The notes beneath the pieces are model-generated. The model was not told the DNA's origin. It saw nothing but the letters and a program-made list of their open reading frames with translations, and did not search any database. Source: Chromera velia (Eukaryota; Sar; Chromeraceae). From it: a stretch of DNA of 64,000 nt. Of this stretch, positions 34,342 through 45,600 are shown piece by piece. Within the stretch, counting starts at the first letter, position 1. Every line of letters begins with the position of its first letter. Location of the stretch: the NCBI GenBank assembly GCA_018398765.1, contig JAHBMJ010000245.1, forward strand, positions 62,001 to 126,000, written 5' to 3'. Made by a program: the position numbers and the translations under genes.

Positions 34342-37300
34342 CTCTTTCTTTCTTTCTTTCCTTCTTTCTTTCTTTCTTTCTTTCTTTCTGTCTGTCTGTC
34401 TTTCTTTCTTTCTTTCTTTCCTTCTTTCTTTCTTTCTTTTTTTTTTTCTTTCTTTCTGTCTGTCTGTCTGTCTGTCTGTCTTTCTTTCTTTCTTTCTTTC
34501 CTTCTTTCTTTCTTTCTTTCTTTCTTTCTGTCTGTCTGTCTGTCTGTCTTTCTTTCTTTCTTTCTGTCTGTCTGTCTGTCTGTCTTCCTTCCTTCCTTCA
34601 TGTTTGCTTTCTAGTACAAGCTTGGTCGCAAGATGAGAGGATGAATCATGTGTGTGTACAATCACATGAAACTGGTCTCCCTCTTTTGCTGAAACTGCAC
34701 GACTTTCCAAATCGCGCATCAGATTGTCATATCAAAGGAACGTCCTCCCCTTCCCCCTCACTGACCCAATACGAGATCCGTAAGTGTCGAACCGCTCCCC
34801 TGGCCATGCATCGTTCGTCCTCACAAAAGACGGGTTCGCCAGCCACATGCCCTTCAGACACAGGTACCCGGCAGTACAGTCCCCGTCGGCCGTTCTGCTT
34901 CCTGTGCCCAGACAATACTTCCCCTCCGGACAGTCCGCACACCCAATGAGGGAATTGAGGCCAATCATATCCGAAGCGATGATGGACGAATTCGCAATCG
35001 TGCCGAAGTAGCAGGAAGTTGGGGCCGATACGCCTGAGGGACAATACCCCCGCGAGTCACAAAGTGTCGGCTGTGTCGCCCCCGCACTGCACATGTATCT
35101 TTCGGGACATGTCGTGCACCCGCCCGCCGCCGTCCCCCCGGAGGACGCAGAGAGACCGACAGAGTCCCCGTAAGTCCCAGCGGGACAGTTGGTGAAGGTG
35201 GTGGATCCTTGGGGACAGTAGCTCCCTGCCGGACAGATGTTCCCAGTCACTCCGTCCATCGGCTTCGACACATTTGCACCCCCGACGCAATACCAACCTG
35301 CATCGCACACACCGGCTCCGAACTCCGACGACGCCCCATAGGCCGGACAATAATACCCAGCGGCACAGGGGTTGCATGCCGAGCTATCTGTGGCTCCTGT
35401 AATGTTACCGTAAGTCCCAGGTGGGCACGGGAAAGGATCCATTGCGCCCTGGGGACAGTAGTACCCTTGTGGGCACACTCCGTTCCCTCCCGCGGAGTAT
35501 AGGGGCACCGCACTGGAGTCGCTTGTGTTGGCGACTGACGACCCCGACACGCACATGTACCCGGCGTCGCAGTCTCCCGACACTGCCGTGAGACCCGTAG
35601 TCCCACAGTATTTTCCTCTGGTACAGAAAAAACAGTCAGACGAAGTCCGACCGTAAGACTGGTCCCTGAAAGTTCCTGCAGCACACACCGTTCCGGTGCC
35701 GCCTACCGAGAGAGGCATCCCCGCGGCACAGTAGTACCCAGGGTCGCACGGTGTGCCTGTAGTGTTAGTCAGTCCCGTGGCAGGACAGAGGAACCCCGCA
35801 ATACAACTGTCGCAAGTCGCAAGCCCCGTATCCTCCGCGAACGTTCCTGCGTTACACGCGAGAGGCGTGGTTGTGCCCTGTTCGCAGTAGGACCCTGCAG
35901 GACAGATGACGCCCCTTGAGGAGTCGGACACCTCCCTTGCCGACCGTGCTCCCTGGATGCAGTAGAATCCGGCATCGCACTGGGAGGACACGCCGTCCCA
36001 AGAACACCAGGATCCGGCAGGACACGCAGTGCAGTCCGATGAGGCTGTCAGCCCACTGCTGGCAGAGAGGGATCCTCGAGGACCTGCAGGTAAACAATCA
36101 GAGAGAGAAGCAGGCTAATTTGATATGCAAAGTGAGAGCACTGATCGATCGAGGTGCTGAGGAACTTAGCTAGACTCGGCGCGCCTGCTGTCGAGAAGAA
36201 CAGTGGCGTCTTTTTAGGCTGATGCTCTGGGTATGTATAGGGGGGTGATTGAGTGAATAAGTCGGAGGGTCCAGAGAAATGAGTGCACGTTGCATACCTT
36301 TGTTGGCCTTTTTTGAAATTTCTCAAAAGACGCGAAGCCGAAGCAACGGGAACAAAGAGACAAAAAAGGAAGACACTGCTGCAAGGGCAGCTGCAAAGAG
36401 TCACGCTGACAGGGGGAACAACCGATCGATCGACTCACAGACTGACATAGAATGGGAGCCGGAGACCCCGTTGGGCAGTAGTAGTTGGCTGGGCACCTGC
36501 ACTCAAAAAGAGGAGAACGTCAAGGATGCAACATCAAAAAGAGATCTTTGTTCACTGCTGTTGCAACGCGCATACGTGTCGATTATACAATTCAATTTCA
36601 CTAATTGGCGCTCTCCGGTTGCAAAGCAGAAATGATGACATCAGAACGACAAAACCATACACACGGGCGTGAATTGTCAAAGCGGACCCGGAGAGAATTT
36701 CTATTTTTCTCTCTTTCTTGGGAAGGCCTGTTGCTTTCTGGCGTGCTGCTGGACAAAAGATCAGCTGTCGAGTAGAGTATCTTGAGCCGGATAAAAAGGA
36801 TCACTTTGTATAAGAAAAGTCAAGAGACTGACTGACGTGTTGCCAGGATTACATGCCACGGTGGACTCAAACGTTGTCGATCCTCCACAGCTTGCCGAGG
36901 CGGTCACCGGCGTTGCAGAAGAGCTCCCCTGTCTGCAGTAGTACCCTGCTGTGCAGTTCCCTGAAGTTGCAGAGAGACCCGCAGACGAGCAGTACTCCCC
37001 AGGGAGGCAGGAATTGCAGTCTGATGAGACCTGAAGTCCGTTCTGTGCCCCGAACGTTCCTGCCGCACAGTCCGTTCCTGAAGTGGAAGACTCAGGACAG
37101 TACTTACCTTGAGGACAGACAGTCCCTGCGACCGTGCCTGTGCTTGAACAGGCGTATCCAATCGGGCAGTTGACGCACGCCGTGGAGTTGTACGTCGGTT
37201 GGAATTCTCCGGCGTTGCAGGCGATGGGGGAGGAGGTGCCGGTGGGACAGTAGTGGCCTTGTGTGCATGCGAAGCTTCGCTCGTCCTGAAGGAAGGAGGC

Positions 37301-40300
37301 AATAAGGAAGAGAAAAGATGAATCGACAAAGACATTTTCTTTCTGGGAAGGTGGAAAGAGGAAATCCGACATTCAAAGTATGGATCTGCGTCTGACAGCA
37401 AGAGGGTGGCAAATTGGTCGACTGAGTCCGGGACTCATTGTTAAGCGAAGGTAATCGATTCAGGGGGAAGAGGGAGTTTCCGACTCCCTCTCACAAAAGC
37501 TCGACAAAGAATCAGGCGCTGAGTACAGAAAGGAGACGCTACAGTGACCACCCACTGGTCTACCTTTGCGCCTGAGTTGCAGTAGTATTTCTCTTCACAG
37601 CTCCCTGTGGTTGCAGTCAGAGCATTTCCAGCACAATATTGCCCGAGTGTGCAGTCAATACAATTCGTCTGAGCACCCTGCCCGCTGTTCGCGTTGTAAG
37701 TCCCTGCCGGGCACGGGATTGGCTCTCCGGTCCCTTCAGGACAGAAGTACCCAGCGGGGCAGTCTCCCTTCGTCCTGGAGCTCGGACAAGTCGTCAAAGG
37801 AACTGACGAGACGGAAGAACTAGCATCGGAGGCAAACGTACAGAAACTCCCTGCCGCACATTTGCCTTGCGGGGCCGTCAACCCAGTGGACGTGCAGTAG
37901 TACCCTGGGGGGCATGGAGTCCCCTCGATAGACCCGGCAGGGCAGTAGAACGTGGACGCGCAGGGGGCCCCTCCCTCAGTCGAGTCTGCCGGGGTCGCAG
38001 TGATGGCCCTGGAGGTGCAGTAGTACCCTGCAGTGCAGGTACCAGTCACAGCAGTCGGATCAGAGGCGTCGCAATAGGACCCGGGCGGGCAGTCGTCGCA
38101 GCTGGTTGAGGTTGTTCCTCCAACTCTGTTGCTGAATGAGCCCTGCGGACATGCAGTCTGAGTAGAAGATATCGTTCCCGCAACGCAGTAATACCCCGCA
38201 GTACAAACGATCGCGTCTGTAGAATTGCAGTAGTACCCAGCGGGGCAGAGGTCACAGGACGTTTGTCCGGTCAACGGTTGGTATTCAGTCGAGGGGCATG
38301 AGACGGGAGCTGAAAGTCCTGTGGTGGCACAATACGATCCTGCAGGGCAGATGGACCCCTGAGGCTTGTCTGTCACAGACCCAGCAGGACAGTACCACCC
38401 GATGGCACAACTGCCAGTGAAGGTAGTTGCCCCCGCTGTGCCACAGTACCGTCCTGCAGTGCAGGAGGAACACTGAGTCACGTCCCGCCGCCCGGTCGTT
38501 GCAGAGAAGGTGCCGGGGGGACAGTCGATAGGAGAGGCCGTGCCAGTAGGGCAGTAGTGCCCTGCTGTGCAGATGGCAGCTGTGGCACTGGACTGGGAGG
38601 CGTCGCAGTAGTATCCCTCCGTGCAGTTGCCGGTTGGGGACGACAGCCCTGCCGTCTCACAGTATGTCCCTGGATCACATGGAATGGGATCCGGCGCCCC
38701 GGCCGGACAGTAGGTGCCTGCGGTGCACTGGCCTCCTGAAGTTGTGGGGGTTGCGGAGGTAGAACCAAATTGGGTTCCTGGAACGCAGTAGTACCCCGCA
38801 CTGCAGGTGCCGTCAGGAGCCAAGTTTCCTGTCCCCGCACAGTACTGGCCGTTAGGACAGGGCACACACTCTGTGGACAGTTGTAGATTCGTGCGATTGC
38901 TGTATGTGCCTGAGGGACAGAGGGTGCCTGCAGAGGACGCAGTTCCCTCTGCACAGTACGCACCGGCAGGACAATCGTTGACGAGGGGATCTGTGGCTGC
39001 AGCGTTGCAGTAGAAACCAGCTGGGCAGGTTTTGCAACTCGTGGATTCTGCTTCGTCCTGATAAGTGCCTGCCGTGCAGTCTGTGGGGGCAGTAGCGCCA
39101 GCAGCACATGTCTGGCCGAGAGTGCACCTGCCTGCTGCGGGTTTGTCTGTTTTCGACCCTGCAGCACAGTAGTACCCGGCGGCACACGTTCCGTTGGTGG
39201 ATGCCAGCCCAGAGGTTCCACAGAACTCCCCTGCTGTACAGGACGTGCAGGCAGAGACGGCAGTTTGTTGCACGAGGGAGTTGAAAGTCCCCATCTCACA
39301 AAGGATTGGAGCAGTAGATCCTGCAGGACAGTACGCGCCCATCGGACACTGTCCGCCTGTGGAGCCTGTGCCTGGATCTGCACGCTCGGCACTGCCTGAA
39401 CAGTAGTATCCTGCAGTGCATGTGCCTGTCACTGCAGACAGCTGGTTGGTTGCACAGTAGCTTCCTCCAGGGCAGGCCAGACAGTCGCTTGAGTTCTGTC
39501 GTGCGGGATATGGTTGGTACGTTCCCAGCCCACAGGCGGTCTCGGTGTTGCTGCCTGCCTCGCAATAAGTTCCGGTGCCACAGAGAGTCGCTTCTGTCAT
39601 CGCTGTGCTTGCGCAGAGGAACCTGCATGCAGGGTTGTGTTGCGAAATGACAGACATGGATGAGTGAGTGGACAAAATTGAGTGGTGCTCTGTATCGGAA
39701 ATTAAGACAGTGGGAGATTGGGCATCACTACCATGCAGATGTCTGTTTGCATGCAGAAACAGTCGATTTACTTTTGTTCATCCGTCTCTCCAAGCAGTCG
39801 AAGGAGCAGAGAAGGGCTTCAGAAGGGATTGAGTTGAACAAAGAAAAAACATACAAAGAAAAAGAGGCACTACAAGAGAAAATAAGACAGAAGGAGCGAG
39901 AGGAAAAAGGAGCTGAGGAAGAAAAAACAGAGAAATCAAAAACGAAGAAAACAAAAGATAAAGAGACAATCCATAAAATGACCTTGCAGGACATGTCGTG
40001 CAGCTTGACCGAGCATACTCCCAATTGTACGTCCCTGCTACACACTCAGTAGAAGAGGACGCTCCCGCCAAAGAGTAGTACCCTGGGGGGGAAATGTTCT
40101 GAGTGGAGGTTCCTGCAGACCCAGTACAGAAGTGTCCTGCCGAACAGTTGCCTGTTGGAGTCGCCGCGTTGGTCCCCGAGCAGTACTGCCCAAGGGGGCA
40201 GGATGTGCAGTCTGCCAGTGTCCGACCCTTTGTGTTTGGGTTATAAGATCCAGGCGCACAGACTTCTTTGACTGTCGTTCCCTCTTGACAGTACCCCCCT

Positions 40301-42505
40301 GCTGTGCACTCAGACGCATTGGGAGTCGCTGAGGTGCTGTTGCCTTCGCACAAGTAACCGCTGTCACACTCCCCAGTCGGGTGGGAAAGCCCGGGGGTGT
40401 CGCAGTATCTTCCTGCAGGACACCCCGCACAGTCATTGAGCGTAGACCCTCCTGTAGTGTCCCGATAGTACCCTCTAGGGCATGGGACTATAATCTTCCA
40501 GTACTCGTCTGTGCTTCCGGTCATTTCGTAACCTGCGAGACAGTAGAACCCTGCGGGGCACGGCAGGGGAACCAAGACGAGGTTTCCGTCAATGTAGCGC
40601 TGGGGGCAGTAGTGACCTGCCGGGCAATTTGTGCAGTCGCTCTTTGCAGTTCCACCCGAGGTGAGACGATATGTGTGTGTGGGGCATCTGTTCTGGATTC
40701 TGGAAACGGACCCGGCAGGGCAGTAGTGGCCAGGGGCGCACTTTCCTGAGTGTCTGCTGGCGCCTGCCTTGTCGACGTATCTGCCTGCATCTGCTGTCAG
40801 ACAGGCAGTCGAGTCTGCACCGGCAGTGTTGGGGTTGTACGTTCCGGAGCTGCACGCGATCCGCACTCCCTGCAGACACGCAGATCGATCGACATCAGAT
40901 TGGTATTCGAACTAAGCGATCGATTTAGAAGGCTTTAGCACGGACAGATATCGTCAAACGAAGACTGCAATGAAGTGGCCTTTGGCTGACTCGAAAGCTC
41001 TGGAGCACATCAAAAACAAAGATAGAGAGCAAAACAAAATTGAAGAAAGAATTGATATTGAGGTTTTCCATGCCCCCAGCATACAACGACTTCGTTCATG
41101 AAAAACTACTGTGAAGCGACCCTTTTGCACGCACAATCGTTGCGAATTTGCGAATTCCCTCAGAAAGGACACACGGTATGATGGCCCCAATATTTGACCT
41201 TTAAGTTTGTCATTTCTCCCCCATCAATTCTTCCTGCCTACATACAAGCACCATCACCCGACCCACCCCCTGGCAGTAGTGTCCCTTCGGGCAGTCGTCT
41301 GCTGTGGAGGCAGGCACATGGTCCATCTGCAACCAGGCAGGCAGGCAGGCAGCCAGGCAGGGCACCGCACAAATATGTACTCCAATAAGAGTTTTTGGAC
41401 GGAATCTCTCTGAGATCTGGCAATCATTCCCTGCCTCCATACACAAAGACAAGGAGTTCGCTGACACGTTTGCAGCAACATCAGCGCAGTTTGAAGAGGA
41501 AATGAAAACCTCCACGCCACAAACCCAAAACCCTACTCAGTTTCTGCCGCAAAGCAAAGACAGGACCCCCTACACCAAGTCAACGCACTCACCCCTTCAT
41601 TGCACACAAAGCCATTGGCGCAAACTTTGCTTGCCAAATTTGTGGAGGTCGTCGTGGCACTGTCGCAGTAGTTTCCCACAGGACATTTGAGGCCTGCAGG
41701 CAGGATGCATGACGAGAAAGACCATTCGAGAAAGATGAGACACACCCATCAGAAATGGTGACATGAGCCAATGGGAATACTGTTGAGAGGAGGAAAGGAG
41801 CAGATTGGGGTCCATTCAACATGCAACCACTCTTACACCGTTCAGCAGAGTGTGAAGACAACGCTTCTTCGCTTGGTCGAGGGATCACTTTTTTGCGACT
41901 TTGAGCAGACGCCGAAACCCAAAACAGACAATTCAGTCCTACAGGACCACAACAAGTCTAAATCACAACGCAAGACTCACATTCGCTCGCCCCGGCTGCC
42001 GAGTAGAATCCCACCCCGCAGTTTGTTGGTGTGACGGTGCCCCCAGTGCACTTGCTGCCTGCCGTGCAGTCCGTACAGGTGCTCGCCGAGGCCGCCGAGT
42101 ACTTCCCTGGAGGACAGGAGAGGGGCGAACTCGATCCGGTAGGGCAGTAGCTGCCTGCCACACAGGCAGTGCAGTTGCCAGAGTCGGACGCGCCATAGCT
42201 GCACACACACGGGCACGCATACGAAGTGAGACACACACATCTTCAGGAAGTGCAAAAAGAGCCCACAACGGTGAGATCTTCTGCTTGAGACTTTCTATCG
42301 CATCTGGGACTTTTTCCAAGCAGATCTTGGAGACAGTCATCTGTGCGAAAGAAGGAAAGCCGTTTATTCGAAAATTGACAGAAGAATTGTTGAACGAACA
42401 TTCAGAAGACTATCCAACAACATCTCTCTTTAATTCTGTCAATTTCATGTCGCACGATCGCTCTCTCTCCCCTCATACGCACGGAGACGCAAAGAGAAAG
42501 AAGGA

Positions 42506-42545
<40 letters not shown>

Positions 42546-42599
42546 GAGAAAGAAAGAAAGAAAGAAAGAAAGAAAAAGAAAGAAAGAAAGAAAGAAGGA

Positions 42600-42671
<72 letters not shown>

Positions 42672-45600
42672 GGAAGGAAGGAAGGAAGGAAGGAAGAAAG
42701 AAAGAAAGGGAGAGCGAGAGAGGCTCAAAGGTCAAGGCAAGACTGACGATGAGTAGTAAGTCCCTGCTGGGCACTGTGTGTTGTATGCCGTCGAAGAACC
42801 GGCAGGGCAGTAGTACCCAGGTGCGCATGATCCACTGGGGGCAGTGGACCCTGCTAGACAGAATGAGCCTGCTGGACACTGGGTGCACTCGGATGACGCT
42901 GTGAGGTTGTATGAGTTTGAGTAGGTCCCTGCAGGGCATGGATTCTCAACAGGAGAGGCAGTGCCGAGTGGGCAGTAGTAACCAGGAGGGCAGTCTTGCG
43001 GAGGAGAGGTGCCTCCCACTGCTTCCTCACACCACTTGCCTGCAGGGCACGAGGAGCACCCTCCGGATGTTGAGAGGCCCGTAGAATCTGTGTAAGTGCC
43101 TCGGGGACATGGATGGGTCTGTGGACTGATTGTGCGTGCTGGGCAGAAATAACCTGCATCGCAAGTCAACAGAGGGAGTGCGGTATTCTCATGTCCCAGC
43201 CGAGGGCATGATTGTCCGGCAGGACAGTCAGTGCAATCCTCTGCCCTCGTGCCGCCTGTTGTGGTTCTATAAGTTCCTGCAGGGCATCTCTGAGCGTACT
43301 GCGACCCCTCAGGGCAGTACCTTCCAGCGTCGCAGGTCGTGAATGAGTTGGTCGACTTTCCCTGGGTTTTTCCAGAGTACGACCCTGCCGCAGCGGGAAG
43401 GGGCACTCTGGCTCCGGCAAGGCAGTAGTACCCATAGGGACACGTCTGACCGGAGGACCGGGACCCGATGGGACAAAAACTTCCGGCAGGGCAGGTGGTA
43501 CATGCGCTACTTGCTGTGCTGTCTGCTGCTGTGTTGAATGAACCTGCGGGGCATGCGTGCTCGTGAGGAAACCTAGAGCCTGCAGGACAGTAGTGCCCAG
43601 TGCTGCAGGACAGCTCGTCGCTTGTCTTGGTGCCCCCAGGGCAGTACTTCCCCGCACTGCAGAGCCCGCAGTCGTTGACCGTCGACCCTCCATCCGGCCC
43701 ACTCGAAGTGCCCCTGCAAGAGTGAGTGTATGGGGATGCATCGATATGTTTGTGTGGATGTCTGTGTAAAGCCTCCACTGGTCGTAGCCAAAAGTCTGCT
43801 TGTTTGTATGCATATTTATGTATCCCAGTACAGGGCAGCACAGGTGACCGGTTAGATCTCTTTTTCTTCTCAACAAAGCGGCATGATTGACTCTTCATTT
43901 TCCCGACACAAAAAGCGCAAAGCGTGGAAGCAAATGATTCGTTCATGACCCACGGACAGCACACCAGAAGTCATCACCCATACAGTCTCGGAGAGGTTTA
44001 TCGGTGTAGGTACACTCAGAAATTTCAGCCTCCTGTTAGGAACAAAAAGAAGGACTCAATGCATCCGATGACTGACGGTGGGCACGGATACGCATCCCCC
44101 GTTCCGGAGCAGTAGAAGCCCCCCGGGCAAAGGACCCCGTCTCCCACGTTCAGGTTGTTGGCAGAACCCGCACAGGGGTACGCAGCGTTGCACTTTGTGC
44201 ACTTGACAGCCCCTGCGCTTGAGTATGTGCCTGGGCCACAAGGCTCGGGTCCTCTGTATGCGTTTGGGCATTTGTACCCGGCGGGGCATTGGATGCAGGC
44301 TGCAGCTCCTCCAAGGGCATAGTATCCTGGTGAGCAGGCGACTGGCTTTGTGGTCACTGTGCCGATCGCACACTCAAATCCTGGAGGGCAGAGAAGACAA
44401 CCTGCGACGTTTCCTTCAGGTGCGTATGATCCAGCATTGCAGCTGTAGGTCGTTGCTGCAGTATTCAGCTGAGGACATTTGTTTCCCCCCCCGCAGGACG
44501 TGCAGGCGGTGGCGTTTTCAGCTGAGTGGGTCCCTGGAGGACACGTGATGGGGAAGTCAAAAGTGGTGGGACAGAATGAACCTGCAGGGCATGCCGAGCA
44601 CAATTGTTGTCCCTCTACTGAGTACTCCCCGGCAGAGCAAGCTACAGGAGCGGCAGAGGTGCTTGAACAGAAGTGACCGGCGGGACAGACGGTGCACTCT
44701 GTTGCTTCTGCCATACTGAACGTTCCTGCCGGACAGGTCACAGGGGCGTTTGCAGTCCAGACGGGGAGGGGGCACGCTTGTCCAGCAACACACGCGGTGC
44801 AACCTGCGCTTCCTGCTGCTGAGTAGGACCCTGGGGCGCAGGGGACAGGGATGCCGTAGACGAAGTTGGTGCAGTCGTGTCCCTGGGGGCAGGACACGCA
44901 CAAATGTATTTGGGGGACAAGGTATTCACCAGTTGCGCAGTCGAGTGCCGTTCCGTTCGCGCAGGTTTTGTCAATTGCACACTGCGCACAGTCGGTGCCA
45001 TAAGTCCCGAGACCGCACTGAGAGCGCACTGCAGTCAGGGGACCAGAAGAGACAAAGAACAAGAGAGACAAAAAAGAAAAGTAACAAGAGCATTTAAGTG
45101 AGGGAGTCAGAAGACCAAAATCCAAAGGCCAGAAGCCAAAATAGGACCGAGTCTCTTCTAGTGACTGACAGTTTCGCATGGTGAAAAAGAAAAAGGAAAT
45201 GAAGAGCAGCAGCACACATACAATAGCATTGCGACAGCGGTTACGTTCTTAATACGCTTCAGTAGTCTAAGCAGAACGTTAAAAAAACAGAGAGACAGGA
45301 GAAAATCAAAGCACAGAAATAAGAAATGAAAGGAGCTTGCTAGAACCATTGAAGGTTCATGTAGAATCCTTCTCTCGGTTGACTTCACTATTATCTCTCT
45401 AATCATTCGTGCAAAAGACTTACCGACTGCCACAGAGCTGTAGTTGTTTGGAATCATCAGAGCTCCACTGCTGTATGCCGTGTCTGCTGATGTGAAGGTG
45501 AACGTGCAGGTCACCTCATAGGATATGCCTGTGGGAGAGGTACTGGAGGGAACCGAAAAGGAAATCGAGTTGTACGTGTCCCAATTGGTCGAGTCCAGCT

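Larger units (their letters stand above)
30745..45028 (-). other. Giant protein, cysteine-rich GCC2/GCC3-like repeat region (about residues 866-3719)
   Basis: Exons 3 to 15 code dozens of modules of the type CPAGxYC...TGC...C and CxxCPAGxYCxxG, spaced roughly 40-60 residues apart. This is the pattern of GCC2/GCC3 (ephrin-receptor-like) domains. Many junctions split a module, for example GASEC joined to LKCPVGNYC. The last part (near 31000-30750) becomes EGF-like in character (CTCTGDYRTF, CQCDNVQVPETVC). Such modules are disulfide-bonded and extracellular in known proteins. Confidence 0.88.

Noticed and set aside
32739-34949. Open frames of 500-620 residues on both strands (Phe/Leu/Ser/Cys-rich or Lys/Glu/Arg/Asp-rich)
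   Set aside because: They are translations of a period-4 CTTT/CTGT repeat inside an intron; a four-base repeat without stop codons stays open in every frame.
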